Source: UBA1731 sp964567665
GTDB lineage: Bacteria > Verrucomicrobiota > Kiritimatiellia > RFP12 > UBA1067
Reading direction: 5' to 3'
Length of the DNA: 64,000 nt
Assembly: GCA_964567665.1 (NCBI GenBank)
Contig: CAZMNN010000003.1
Coordinates: forward strand, 38,513 to 102,512
This document shows, in pieces, positions 7,593-16,146 of the stretch (position 1 is its first letter; the number at the start of each line of letters is the position of its first letter). The notes under the pieces are model-generated. The model searched no databases. It saw nothing but the letters and a program-made list of their open reading frames with translations, and was not told the DNA's origin. The position numbers and the translations under genes are program-made.

Positions 7593-9263
7593 TCAATCCT
7601 CGTCGCCCATCGTCGCCTGTATGACCTCCTTGAGCGAAGTCATGCCGGACGCAACCTTGAGCATACCGTCCTCGCGCAACGTGCGCATTCCCATCTCCCG
7701 CGCCCTCTCGCGGAGAACTCCGGCCGGCGCGTGGTCGAATATCAGCCTCTGGATGGTGTCGTCAATCTCAAAAATCTCGAAGATGCCCTTGCGCCCCTTG
7801 TACCCGCCGTTGCAGGCGCTGCATCCCGCACCGACGTACATGTGCTCCGGGCGCGTCTTCGCGATTGCGCCAAGCATCTTGAGGTCGCGGTCTGTCGGCG
7901 TGTACTCCGTCTTGCACTTTGGGCATATCGCACGGACAAGACGCTGCGCCATCGCGGCGCGTAGGGCGGACGCCACGAGGAACGGCTTCACGCCCATATC
8001 CGTAAGACGCGTCACCGCTGACGGTGCGTCGTTCGTGTGAAGCGTGGAGAACACAAGGTGGCCCGTAAGCGCCGCCTCCATCGCTATGTCGGCGGTTTCG
8101 GAGTCACGGATTTCGCCGATCATCACGATGTTCGGCGCCTGACGCAGGATGGATCTCAAGGCGGCGGAGAAGTCAAGCCCGACATCGCGGTTGACCTGCA
8201 CCTGGTTGATGCCGCTCATCTGGTATTCCACAGGATCCTCAACCGTGATAATCTTGCGGTCCGGCAGGTTGATCTGCCCAAGGCAGGCGTACAGCGTGGT
8301 CGTCTTGCCGGATCCCGTAGGCCCGGTGACGAGCACCACGCCGTCGGAAAGATGGATCAGTCGCTCGAACTTGTTCTGGTCGTCCGACAGGAATCCAAGC
8401 TGCGGCAGACCGAGCGACAGGTTGGACTTGTCGAGAATACGCATCACTATCGATTCGCCATGGTTCGTCGGCACGGAGTTGACGCGCAGGTCGAGGTCGC
8501 GTCCGTTGACCTTCACCTGGATTCGGCCGTCCTGCGGAATCCGCTTCTCCGAGATCTTCATCTTGGACATGATCTTGATGCGCGAAAGGATGGCGCCCTG
8601 AAGCCGCTTCGGCGGCGAATCCATCTTGCGCAGAGCGCCGTCGATGCGGTAGCGCACGCGGAACTCCTTCTCCATCGGCTCAAGGTGGATATCGGAGCAT
8701 TTCATCTTGATGGCGTTGGAGATGATCATCGAGCAGAGCCTGATGACCGGTGCGTCGTCGCCGTCCTCGGAATTCTCGGATTCGTTGCCGAACTCGTCGT
8801 CCGTGCGCGTCTCCACGGAGTCCGCGCCGCTCGGGTACAGCTTCTCCATCGCGACCTTCAGCTCGTCAAGCGGCGCAAGTATCGCCTGGACGTCACGGCC
8901 GTGCAGCACATAGCGCAGGGAGTCCACGGCATCGTAGCCCATCGGATCCATGAGCGCAACGGTCAGGGAGTCCGAATCGCCGACGACAGGCACTACGCCG
9001 TACTTGCGGGCAATCTCGGCGGGCAGCACTTTTGTGATCTCGGGGTCGATTGCGCCGGGATCGACATGGCAGTACTTTATGCCGAACTGCTCCGCGATTA
9101 TCCCCAGCACATCGTCCTGCGAGATCGCGCCGGACGAAACCAGCACATCGAGCGTGGTCTCGCTTCCCTCGCGCATGGAATTCGCCGCAGCAGATATCTG
9201 CTCGGCCGTAAGGAAGCCCTGCTCCTGCAGGAGCGTCAACACGTATTCGTCGTTAGAGGTCAT
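7593..9263 (-). CDS. PilB/GspE-type secretion/pilus assembly ATPase (copy 2)
   Basis: 556 aa. The N-terminal MshEN domain (LTLLQEQGFLTAEQISAA...) is followed by a GspE core: Walker A GPTGSGKTTTLYA, Asp box IVMIGEIRDSETADIA, His box GHLVFSTLHTND, and zinc pairs CPKC...CSAC. It is clearly diverged from the copy at 4,724-6,433, so this is an old duplication or two subfamilies, not a recent tandem copy. It is the first gene of the pilB2-pilT-pilB1 run. No convincing Shine-Dalgarno precedes the ATG. One copy may serve a pilus and the other a type II-like secretion system that exports the large enzymes nearby (inference). Confidence 0.9.
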   Translation of the reverse strand: MTSNDEYVLTLLQEQGFLTAEQISAAANSMREGSETTLDVLVSSGAISQDDVLGIIAEQFGIKYCHVDPGAIDPEITKVLPAEIARKYGVVPVVGDSDSLTVALMDPMGYDAVDSLRYVLHGRDVQAILAPLDELKVAMEKLYPSGADSVETRTDDEFGNESENSEDGDDAPVIRLCSMIISNAIKMKCSDIHLEPMEKEFRVRYRIDGALRKMDSPPKRLQGAILSRIKIMSKMKISEKRIPQDGRIQVKVNGRDLDLRVNSVPTNHGESIVMRILDKSNLSLGLPQLGFLSDDQNKFERLIHLSDGVVLVTGPTGSGKTTTLYACLGQINLPDRKIITVEDPVEYQMSGINQVQVNRDVGLDFSAALRSILRQAPNIVMIGEIRDSETADIAMEAALTGHLVFSTLHTNDAPSAVTRLTDMGVKPFLVASALRAAMAQRLVRAICPKCKTEYTPTDRDLKMLGAIAKTRPEHMYVGAGCSACNGGYKGRKGIFEIFEIDDTIQRLIFDHAPAGVLRERAREMGMRTLREDGMLKVASGMTSLKEVIQATMGDED

Positions 9264-9280
9264 TGCTGTGCGGTAATATA

Positions 9281-10138
9281 TCAGATTGGGGTTTCAAGCG
9301 CAACCATGTCAAACGTATCCACAACGATCGACGGCGGAGTGCCTGCGTACGCCGCAAGATCGTCCCGTGTCGTCTCGCCGGAAAGCACACACACGAAATC
9401 CACGCCTGCGTTGTCCGCAATCGCCTTGTCGGTGTAGAGCCTGTCGCCGACGACCGCAATCTCGTCCTTCGAGAACTGAAGCAGCACCGGCGTGAGAAGA
9501 GACGGCGATGGTTTCCCGAAGACATGGGACGGCTTCATTCCGTTCGTCGTCTCAAGCAGCTTCAGGATGCCGCCGACATCGGGGATCGGGCCACATTCGG
9601 ACGGACAGCAGTTGTCCGGATGCGTCGCAACGAAGTCTACCGGTCTGCCGTCGATCGATCTAAGCCCTGCTGCGGCGTTGCCGCCGTTGCGGATGTTCCA
9701 GAGCGCGGTGAGGTTCTGAAGCTTCCCGTACGTAAGTTCCCTGTCGTACGCGAGAGCCGCAAGCTCGTTGCGCTCCGGGTCGAAGCCGAACGACACGCCT
9801 ACGTCGCTCAGCCTTTCGTCCATGTATCTGACAACGGCGTCGCTCGCCACGAGATAGACGCTCCTGTAGCCCTTTTCCCGTATGTACTCCTCAAGCGTTA
9901 TCAGCGGCGTGAGTATCTGATCTGGCTCCACCGGTATGTCGGCGCCGGATATCTTCTTCATGTACTCCGCCGGTGTGCGGGATGTGTTGTTCGTGAGATA
10001 GAAGAAGCAGAACCTTCCGCTTTTCGTGTTCTCGATGACGAAATCCACCGCCGGCTTTATCGGACTGCCGCCCATGAACAGCGTACCGTCGAGATCGCAC
10101 ACGAACGCCTTCTTGCTGTTGATGTCAAACTTTGCCAT
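9281..10138 (-). CDS. HAD-superfamily phosphatase, NagD/p-nitrophenylphosphatase-like
   Basis: 285 aa from the ATG at 10138 (MAKFDINS); an ATG at 10150 would add four residues. HAD motif I is CDLDGTL (Asp15 and Asp17 in this numbering). A TNNTSRTP motif II segment typical of the NagD/C2-cap family follows, then KPSPSLL (motif III Lys) and VVGDRLYTDKAIADNAGVD (motif IV, with the acidic metal ligands). All catalytic residues are present, so it should be an active cytoplasmic phosphatase. Members act on sugar phosphates, nucleotides or pyridoxal phosphate; the substrate cannot be read here. A TATAAT box overlaps the upstream ATG, and the prophage end lies just upstream. Confidence 0.88.
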   Translation of the reverse strand: MAKFDINSKKAFVCDLDGTLFMGGSPIKPAVDFVIENTKSGRFCFFYLTNNTSRTPAEYMKKISGADIPVEPDQILTPLITLEEYIREKGYRSVYLVASDAVVRYMDERLSDVGVSFGFDPERNELAALAYDRELTYGKLQNLTALWNIRNGGNAAAGLRSIDGRPVDFVATHPDNCCPSECGPIPDVGGILKLLETTNGMKPSHVFGKPSPSLLTPVLLQFSKDEIAVVGDRLYTDKAIADNAGVDFVCVLSGETTRDDLAAYAGTPPSIVVDTFDMVALETPI

Positions 10139-10148
10139 TTCGGCGGAC

Positions 10149-10154
10149 ATTATA
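10149..10154 (-). promoter_or_regulatory. -10 box (TATAAT) of the NagD-like gene
   Basis: A perfect TATAAT reads on the minus strand and overlaps the first possible ATG at 10150. It favours the ATG at 10138 as the real start and implies a very short leader. No good -35 is seen at 17 bp. The prophage begins only about 50 bp upstream, so the insertion may have replaced upstream promoter DNA. Confidence 0.4.
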
Positions 10155-10206
10155 CCACAAGAAGCGGTGCAGATGCGCCACGTCCGGCAACTGCTGTATC
10201 GCCGAA

Positions 10207-10246
10207 TGTGAATTGGTAATAAATCAAGGCAATTCGGTAAAATAAT
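10207..10246. repeat. Left prophage end: two transposase-type sites
   Basis: The TG start is followed by TTGGTAA at 10,213 and, 20 bp on, TTCGGTAA at 10,233. The 15-mer ATTCGGTAAAATAAT (10,232-10,246) recurs perfectly, in inverted orientation, at 39,247-39,261 in the right end. In Mu-like elements such end repeats are bound by the N-terminal domain of the transposase. Confidence 0.7.
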
Positions 10247-10260
10247 CTGGTGGCAGACAG

Positions 10261-10296
10261 AAAAAAGCCTCTTGCAAGGTCGTTGCAGGGGGCTTT
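10261..10296 (-). terminator. Rho-independent terminator of the leftward early operon
   Basis: Read on the minus strand, AAAGCC-C-CCTGCAA pairs with TTGCAAG-A-GGCTTT across a short CGACC loop and is followed by a run of six T. It lies 33 bp past the stop of the last early gene and just inside the left phage end. It would keep early transcription from leaving the prophage. Confidence 0.75.
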
Positions 10297-10328
10297 CAAT
10301 ATGCTTGAAACGAGTTTTAAAGACCGCT

Positions 10329-10937
10329 TCATCGGACGTTCAGCCGGATGGGATTGAGGTCTGAATAGGCCTTTGAATCATAGACAATGGATATGCCGCC
10401 TGAAGGCTTTAAGCCATACACCACCGACGGATCGAAGGACAGAAACCTACGGATCGACGAACTGTCGCAGAGTCGGCGAAGGAGCCGTCTGCGGTGGGTG
10501 TCGAGAATGTGAAAGAGCGCCATGAGATCGTCTGCAGGGCAGTCGAGCCAAAAGCCTGCGGCATCAGAGCCGCATGGAAACCGCGCCTGCCTGATGACGC
10601 CGGCAAGGTAATCCGCCGCAGCGGTCGAACCCGACGGTGCGCCCTTGAGCTGCATGATCTGCGCGGCGCAGATGCAGACGAGGCGGGACATGCGCTCAGC
10701 TCCGGCTGTGGCGAACTTACCGGCTGCACCGTAGTCCCCGGCATCAACCGAGAAGCGCAGCATTACCTTGTCGAAGTCGCCCGTCCGGCTGAGCGCCTTG
10801 ACGCTCTCCACGCCACACTCCTCTCGCATCACGCGCTTGCGGTACGTCTCCAGCGGCTCGCCGACCTCACGCGCCGCCGCCGTTGCCGCACGCCAGTAGG
10901 CGGCGAGCTGTGGTTTGGTAAGTGCCGTGTCTTTCAC
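10329..10937 (-). CDS. GemA-like (DUF1018/Mu gp16-type) early phage protein
   Basis: 202 aa from a GTG at 10937, preceded by a near-perfect AAGGAGGT; this start overlaps the upstream gene's TGA (GTGA). The longer frame from 11039 runs through the upstream gene and was rejected. The N-terminal half (LTKPQLAAYW, TYRKRVMREECG, ALSRTGDFDKVMLRF) resembles the DUF1018/GemA family found in Mu-like early regions. In Mu, GemA (gp16) modulates host gene expression and DNA topology. The C-terminal half (LMALFHILDTHRRRLLRRLC) is not recognised. It is the last gene of the early operon, before the terminator. Confidence 0.5.
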   Translation of the reverse strand: MKDTALTKPQLAAYWRAATAAAREVGEPLETYRKRVMREECGVESVKALSRTGDFDKVMLRFSVDAGDYGAAGKFATAGAERMSRLVCICAAQIMQLKGAPSGSTAAADYLAGVIRQARFPCGSDAAGFWLDCPADDLMALFHILDTHRRRLLRRLCDSSSIRRFLSFDPSVVYGLKPSGGISIVYDSKAYSDLNPIRLNVR

Positions 10938-11212
10938 TCGCCACCTCCTTTCGCGATCTTCACGAACCTCTGCAACGCCTTGACCAGCATCTCGACCTGT
11001 TCCACAGACATGCGGATGGATGCCCAGCCAGCTCCCCACTCCGGGTGTTCAATCGGATTGAACGAAACCTTGAGAAGAAGGAAGTCCCGCTCTGCAGTGT
11101 TGCTGTCGCGAACCTCAAGACGAGACCATGAGCGGCGCTCCTCAAGCGACAATCCCATATTTCGGGTATAGGTATCATCTGCAATGTCGAGATAGGTCTT
11201 TGTCGGGTACAT
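10934..11212 (-). CDS. Hypothetical early phage protein
   Basis: 92 aa from ATG at 11212 (MYPTKTYLDIADD), chosen because GGGAGG lies 9 nt upstream; the longer frame from 11272 overlaps the previous gene. It is soluble and mixed alpha/beta, with a C-terminal helix VEQVEMLVKALQRFVKIAK. The segment WASIRMSVEQVEMLVKAL looks like a small beta-then-helix domain, but I recognise no family. It is tightly packed between two early genes. Confidence 0.6.
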   Translation of the reverse strand: MYPTKTYLDIADDTYTRNMGLSLEERRSWSRLEVRDSNTAERDFLLLKVSFNPIEHPEWGAGWASIRMSVEQVEMLVKALQRFVKIAKGGGE

Positions 11213-11214
11213 TT

Positions 11215-11445
11215 TTACGCCTCCCTCTCTTCTTTGGACTTCGATTCGAGATAAGACAAGAACTTTTTGCATCGTATCGCATCAAGCTCCTGGAAATACA
11301 CGCTCTCGCCGGAAAGAAGACCTGCACAATAGACGAAGCACGGATCCGGCGAGCGCTGGAACGCGCACGCGGAGCAGTCGTTCCCGGTACGAACCTCGTA
11401 GAGCCGAGGTCCAATGGCAACGATTATCTGGCCTATTTCACGCAT
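11215..11445 (-). CDS. Hypothetical cysteine-containing early phage protein
   Basis: 76 aa, MREIGQIIVAIG start. It has four cysteines: a CSAC pair, a third in DPCFVYC that makes a second C-x3-C set, and one near the end (IRCKKFL). This could be a small zinc-binding fold. It overlaps the ASCH gene's 3' end by 13 nt, typical of translational coupling. Family not recognised. Confidence 0.6.
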   Translation of the reverse strand: MREIGQIIVAIGPRLYEVRTGNDCSACAFQRSPDPCFVYCAGLLSGESVYFQELDAIRCKKFLSYLESKSKEEREA

Positions 11446-11864
11446 TCCGGCACCTCGCTTTCGCGGAGAAGGTACGTCCCCCAGTTCTGGGGCGGATGGA
11501 CTCCGGGCGGCAGGGGTTGCGGCGAATCAAACCGCTCGGCAAAGAATGTCGCGCAGGCCGCGACGGAACGCCGCTTGCCGCAATAAGCCCGGAACTCGCG
11601 CTCCGTAATTCCAGGCCCGCCATCGACCGCCTTTTGGGTCTTCACCGCCGACCATACGCATTCCGGGTCGCCTTGGATTTTTGCCGCGAGGTACACTTTG
11701 CCCGTGACGGCGGACACGGGGGCGGATTCATAGATCAGCACCCAGCCAGGGACCGGTGGAGGAGCCTTGCGAAACTCCCAGCGTTTCCTCCCGGCATAGA
11801 TCACCTCCGCATACTTGGGCTTGATTGCCATGACGGGAGTAGTCCGTCTTTTCTTCTCGCTCAT
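11433..11864 (-). CDS. ASCH/PUA-like domain early phage protein
   Basis: 143 aa from the ATG at 11864 (MSEKKRRTTPVMAIKP), preceded by AAGGAG at good spacing; the ATG at 11903 is less likely. The core PVMAIKPKYAEVIYAGRKRWEFRK, then VLIYESAPVSAVTGKVYLA, is the pattern of ASCH domains (beta-barrel folds related to PUA, which bind RNA or modified nucleobases). The K-x-A-E-x-I-x-x-G-x-K-x-x-E-x-R signature is clear. In an early operon, possible jobs are RNA or modified-base handling, or anti-defence. None can be assigned from sequence alone. Confidence 0.75.
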   Translation of the reverse strand: MSEKKRRTTPVMAIKPKYAEVIYAGRKRWEFRKAPPPVPGWVLIYESAPVSAVTGKVYLAAKIQGDPECVWSAVKTQKAVDGGPGITEREFRAYCGKRRSVAACATFFAERFDSPQPLPPGVHPPQNWGTYLLRESEVPECVK

Positions 11865-11974
11865 CGTTGTTCTCCTTGCTTGAATGAATGGTGCCGGCCT
11901 CACATTGCTTACCCCGCCGCCGACCGGCGAACGGACGGGCGCAGCCCCAACCCGTCTTGGGGCATGGGTTTGAT

Positions 11975-12262
11975 TTACAGGGTCAGCCTCTTCGGCGCCC
12001 GAAGCGCGACTTGGGGCGCATCCAGACTATGTACGGGATTTTCCCCGGCGGCCCAGAAGCCAGGAAACAGCTCTTCCATACAAGCCTTATGCAGTGCGTC
12101 GTATTCGTCGAATGAGAGGGCGGCATACTCGATCACGACCGACCTGACCGCGACGAAGCGTGCTACGGCGGAACTGAGGTATTCCGGCAGCAGCGTGAGC
12201 GGGACGGGATGCTGGAGTCTCACCGTCGCCTTGGACACCATGCGGGCGTTAGGCCATCTCAT
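11975..12262 (-). CDS. Hypothetical early phage protein
   Basis: 95 aa starting MRWPNARMVSKATV. The ATG overlaps the stop of the DUF3164 gene (ATGA type), so it is translationally coupled. The middle segment SAVARFVAVRSVVIEYAAL is moderately hydrophobic, and the helix FDEYDALHKACMEELFPGFW follows. I recognise no family. There is a 110-bp gap before the ASCH gene that holds only that gene's ribosome binding site. Confidence 0.55.
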   Translation of the reverse strand: MRWPNARMVSKATVRLQHPVPLTLLPEYLSSAVARFVAVRSVVIEYAALSFDEYDALHKACMEELFPGFWAAGENPVHSLDAPQVALRAPKRLTL

Positions 12263-12888
12263 TCCGAGCCCTCCTTCGCGCCGTCCGGCCAGCAGTCGGC
12301 GACGTCGAGGCGGATCGGGGCGAAGTCGTGGTTGAGGTCGGGGCGCGTCTCGACCGCGAGGTACTGCTTGCCGCGCTCCGTCGTCTGCGCCTGGCGAAGG
12401 ATATCCGCGCCCTCGTTCCAGCTCGCGTCGTTGACCTTGTAGGAAAGGAGTTTCGTCACCTCGCTGCGCGGCAGGAAGCCAAGTCGGTCGACCTTGAACG
12501 CGGCCTCTATCATCTGCTTCAAGAGGTATGCGCCCTCGCCCGCGCTCTCAAGCTCGCGGTTGGCGTAGTCAAGCATCAGTTCCCGCGCCTTGGCGACGCG
12601 CTCATCAAGCCTGATGTGCCAGCTTTGCCGGATCGAAATCTGAATGAGCGCATCGAAGCTCCGAGCCGAGAAGTTTCCTCTCGTGCCGAGATCGTCCTTC
12701 AGCCCGGCGAGGCCGTTCATCGTCGCCACAGCATCGGCCATGAACGCCTTCATCTGTGCGCGAAGCTTCTGCGCCCCGGCGACAACGTGACGCACCGCCT
12801 TGTCGCGCGCCTTGTCATACTTCGACACGTACCCGGCAGGCACTTCCTGTCCGCGTCCGTCGATCCACTTCTTTTGCTGTTTTGCCAT
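12259..12888 (-). CDS. DUF3164 family Mu-like early protein
   Basis: 209 aa. The opening KWIDGRGQEVPAGYVSKYDKARDKAVRHV matches the DUF3164 family (W-x-D-x-x-G-x-x-VP-x-x-Y-V...D), which is nearly confined to Mu-like transposable phages and sits next to the transposition genes. The body is long helices, and the C-terminus has a DRLGFLPRSEVTKLL segment. Function is unknown in the family. It follows the MuB-like gene by 20 bp, with AGAAAGGA upstream of the ATG. Confidence 0.8.
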   Translation of the reverse strand: MAKQQKKWIDGRGQEVPAGYVSKYDKARDKAVRHVVAGAQKLRAQMKAFMADAVATMNGLAGLKDDLGTRGNFSARSFDALIQISIRQSWHIRLDERVAKARELMLDYANRELESAGEGAYLLKQMIEAAFKVDRLGFLPRSEVTKLLSYKVNDASWNEGADILRQAQTTERGKQYLAVETRPDLNHDFAPIRLDVADCWPDGAKEGSE

Positions 12889-12908
12889 GTTGTTTTTCCT
12901 TTCTTGAA

Positions 12909-14036
12909 TCAGTATTCAGACTTCATTTCAGAGAGCTTTAAATAGCCGTTGACGGTCTTTGCATAGCCATCCCAGGAGAGCGGCTCCTTATTGGCCTTGG
13001 AGAGCGCGTAGGCCTTCTCCAGATACTTGATGAAGACTCCCAGCCCACGCTCCTTGATGAGTCGCTTGATACCGGCAAGAACATCCCCCGTCGGCAACGT
13101 CAGCTCGAAGGACCGCGCGATGGTGTTGATGTCCCGTGTCGGCGGTGAATCCGGCAGCACCACGCGCACCACGCCGCGACGGCGAAGCTGGTCGAAAAGC
13201 ATTACATGCTTGCCGCTCTCAAGCCCCGCAAGCCCCACTTTCGTCGCGCTCATCACGAGTCCGCACCCGGTGCGGTCGTACACCTCGCGGATAAACTCCA
13301 TGATAGCCTTGCTTGACGCCTCCGTACACGTCTCGAGAGCCAGATGGAACTCGTCTATTATGAGAAGATTGTACCTCGTCAGACTCCCGAAGATCGCATC
13401 CTCAAGAGCCCAGCACTTCGTCGCCTTCACGCCGTTGCCGAACCTCAGCGCCAACTCCCGCACAAGCCTTGCGCGCGTCCAGCCGCTGCCCATACGCAGA
13501 TACACCGTGCGCCCGTGGTTGTGGAGCCGCTGAAACTCCATCAGCGCGGTGGTCTTGCCGATCTGGCTTGCCCCGTAGATGAACGCCGGCATGCCGTCAT
13601 TGAGCGCCGCCGTGCAAGCCTGGAACACCGTCTTCTTGACCTCTGTCTCGATGATGCCGATGTTCTTCTTCTTCATCTCCTCAATCTCGGGCGCCTTGAA
13701 CGCCCTGATCGCCTTGATGATGTTCGCCCAGCTCGAATACTTGCCGTCTTTCTGTACGCCATACGAGCCGCGAAACACCTGATAGAGCGTGTTTTTGTCG
13801 TACGTGCGCATCTTCGCCGCAAGATCCGCCTCCTTGAGGTGGTATTCCTGGGCGTAGGAGTACAGCCAGAACACCTCCTCGCCGTCCTCCTCGCTCAACT
13901 GCCCGCGCGCAACCGCCTGCGTGATCGCCGCACGCACCTGATGCGCCGCCATCGAGATGCCGCGCTGGATGACCGCGCTGTGCCTCTCGCCCGGAGCCGC
14001 CTCGACAGCGGCTGTTATCGATGTGTTTTCGCTCAT
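12909..14036 (-). CDS. MuB-like AAA+ ATPase, transposition target-selection protein
   Basis: 375 aa. An N-terminal helical region (1-140) resembles the DNA-binding part of MuB. The AAA+ core has Walker A GASQIGKTTA (about residues 155-163), Walker B LLIIDEF (224-230) and a sensor-1-type segment VMSATKVGL. In Mu, MuB binds target DNA in an ATP-dependent way, activates the transposase and gives target immunity. Position directly after the transposase gene (34 bp) supports the assignment. It is longer at the N-terminus than plain TniB/IstB proteins. Confidence 0.88.
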   Translation of the reverse strand: MSENTSITAAVEAAPGERHSAVIQRGISMAAHQVRAAITQAVARGQLSEEDGEEVFWLYSYAQEYHLKEADLAAKMRTYDKNTLYQVFRGSYGVQKDGKYSSWANIIKAIRAFKAPEIEEMKKKNIGIIETEVKKTVFQACTAALNDGMPAFIYGASQIGKTTALMEFQRLHNHGRTVYLRMGSGWTRARLVRELALRFGNGVKATKCWALEDAIFGSLTRYNLLIIDEFHLALETCTEASSKAIMEFIREVYDRTGCGLVMSATKVGLAGLESGKHVMLFDQLRRRGVVRVVLPDSPPTRDINTIARSFELTLPTGDVLAGIKRLIKERGLGVFIKYLEKAYALSKANKEPLSWDGYAKTVNGYLKLSEMKSEY

Positions 14037-14070
14037 CTCATTTCTCCTGTTTTGTTGTGTTCATGGAAAC

Positions 14071-16131
14071 TCAAACCGCGTTCAGCTCGTCGAGACTGTA
14101 GCTGTCACTCTCGGCGCAATCCGCCGCCGCGTACGATACCGCCGCTTCATCCGCTCCCGCCAAGTCCTCAAGGCTGTACCCCTCGCCGTCGCTCCTCGGC
14201 CCGGCGATCTTCGCCGCCTCCGCCTCCTTGATGACGCGCAGATTCGCCGCCATCCTTGCCGCCCTCTGCTCCGCCTCGGCCTGATGCCTTCCGCGCACCG
14301 GAAGCACCTTCGCCGCCAGATCCGCCGCCTGCTCGCCCATTGCAACCTTGATCGCATGCTGATCGTACGCCGGGGCGCGGTTGTAGAGTCTGCACGTGCC
14401 GAGCGTGTGTCCGTCGCCCTTGTCGATAAGCCATATCTTCCCCGGCATCATGGGATTGTAGAGCGCCATCACCTTCTGGTCGGGGCTTATCGACTGCTCC
14501 CATCCGGCGCGGTTCCTCACGCTCGCGCGGTACAGCATTTCATCGCGACCATAGAGCAGTTCGTTCCGGAACCCCATCAGACCGTTGCGGCGTACGGTTA
14601 GCTCGATCGCATCCTTCTCGATGTCGAAGAAGTGCGGCGCGTACCAGTCGTCAACCTTGATGATCTCGCCGCTCTTGATGCCTGCGCGATACGCCTCGGC
14701 GCGGCTCATCGGACGCACCCGCCTCAACGCCGCGTCACGCCCGATCACAACGGCTATCGCACGCGCTCCATCCGGATCTTCCTTGCCCATCGCCAACAGC
14801 TCGTCAGCCGTGTGCCAGTCGTTGCTTGTCGGCGAAAGCCGCCACTCCTGCACCATCCTCCCATCCCAGCCTTCAAGCTTGTGTTCCGGGTCCGCCATGA
14901 AGTCGCTCTCGATCTGCCCGAACGCCGCGTGATACTCGTCGAACGAAAGAAGCCCGCTCTGCAGCTTCAGCGCAAACTCCGGCGGAAGCTTCGCCGCCGC
15001 CGCCATCAGCCGCTCCTCGTACTTGACGTGCGCCGCCTGGCTCTCCTGCATGTGCTCGGCGTCGCGGCCACGGTTGCCGAGAAGATGCGCCGTGCGGTTG
15101 TGCAGGATGTTGTGCGCTCCCTCGCAGAGAGCCTTCATGCGGAAGTTGCCGCCGCCGTTGCCGATGAAAAGACCGGCATGAACCTGCTCGCTCAGAATGC
15201 CAGAACGCGATATCTTGATGAGATCCCCCATCCCCGGAATCGCCCTGATCTGCCTCTCAACGTTTCCGCGGATCGCGGTCGTGCCATGTTCGACAATGTT
15301 CTCGACTCCGCCGCGATGGAAGCCGCGCACCATGTGGTCGAAGGCGAAGAGAAAGCGGAACTGCTGCTCCTTGAGGTTGTCGCGTTTGCCGTCCTCGTGC
15401 GTGAACCGCGGCTTCATGATGCTTGAACACTTGAACCCGCTCGCAACGTCATATCCGGCGAACTCCAGCGGCTGGCACACCCTTGCGCCCAGCATGATGT
15501 CGATGTTGTGCCACACGTCGTCATACTCAACCTTCGAGAGCACCGGCAACCCCACGCGGCTCGTCAGCACCGGAAGTATCGCCGCATGCGCCGACTTCCT
15601 TCCTCGCCTTGTCGAGAGGATGTTGAAATAGTAGTTGGGATTGCGCTTCGAGACCTCCTGAAGATTCTCGTATGTCGCCCCGTGCGGAATCCAGTCCAAG
15701 GGACACTCCTGCGGCATCGGCTCGAAACCGCGCTCTCTCGCCCACACATCGCGCCACGTGCCGATCATCCCGATCATCGGCTTGCCGCTGCGGAAGTCCG
15801 CCATCATCTGCCGCCACCCGTTCTTGGATGTGTTGCGGTCGTTCTCAACGTAGGTCATGTAGCACTCAAGCCACGGATTCGCCGCCGAGAGGTGCTTTAT
15901 GCGCCGACGGTCGATGAGTGAGCTTTCGTTCTTCTGGTACGCATAGAACTTGTTGCGGATCGTACACCATGAAATGCCCGACTGCTCGCCGATCTGCTTC
16001 ATCATCCTCACGCGCTGGTTCGACGGCGCCGCCGCTATCTCGCGCATCCTGCCAAGCCAGTCCGCCGCCTCCACACGCGCCGCCATCGACGTGACCGACA
16101 TTGCCTTCTCGTATGTCATCAGTGCTGCCAT
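14071..16131 (-). CDS. MuA-like DDE transposase
   Basis: 686 aa, close to MuA (663 aa). The N-terminal helical DNA-binding regions include a helix-turn-helix around QIGEQSGISWCTIRNKFYAY (46-65). A catalytic core follows: VEYDDVWHNIDIML supplies the first acidic residue (Asp204/205), and KALCEGAHNILHNRTAHL likely carries the third (Glu337). The middle position, usually D in D-N/H-G, here reads VEHGTTAI, so Glu281 is the candidate. After this comes a beta-barrel (DLLAMGKEDPDG... to GKIWLIDKGDGH) and a basic, Ala-rich C-terminal tail like MuA domain III, which contacts MuB. AAGGAAG precedes the ATG. The end repeats at 10,207 and 39,390 are the expected substrates. Confidence 0.88.
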   Translation of the reverse strand: MAALMTYEKAMSVTSMAARVEAADWLGRMREIAAAPSNQRVRMMKQIGEQSGISWCTIRNKFYAYQKNESSLIDRRRIKHLSAANPWLECYMTYVENDRNTSKNGWRQMMADFRSGKPMIGMIGTWRDVWARERGFEPMPQECPLDWIPHGATYENLQEVSKRNPNYYFNILSTRRGRKSAHAAILPVLTSRVGLPVLSKVEYDDVWHNIDIMLGARVCQPLEFAGYDVASGFKCSSIMKPRFTHEDGKRDNLKEQQFRFLFAFDHMVRGFHRGGVENIVEHGTTAIRGNVERQIRAIPGMGDLIKISRSGILSEQVHAGLFIGNGGGNFRMKALCEGAHNILHNRTAHLLGNRGRDAEHMQESQAAHVKYEERLMAAAAKLPPEFALKLQSGLLSFDEYHAAFGQIESDFMADPEHKLEGWDGRMVQEWRLSPTSNDWHTADELLAMGKEDPDGARAIAVVIGRDAALRRVRPMSRAEAYRAGIKSGEIIKVDDWYAPHFFDIEKDAIELTVRRNGLMGFRNELLYGRDEMLYRASVRNRAGWEQSISPDQKVMALYNPMMPGKIWLIDKGDGHTLGTCRLYNRAPAYDQHAIKVAMGEQAADLAAKVLPVRGRHQAEAEQRAARMAANLRVIKEAEAAKIAGPRSDGEGYSLEDLAGADEAAVSYAAADCAESDSYSLDELNAV

Positions 16132-16146
16132 TGCCGCTTCCTTCTT

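Noticed and set aside
5159..8040. Plus-strand long frames (5159-6538, 6439-8040, and 8037-9437 just beyond)
   Set aside because: Antisense shadows of the PilB/PilT genes, which show full Walker motifs on the minus strand.
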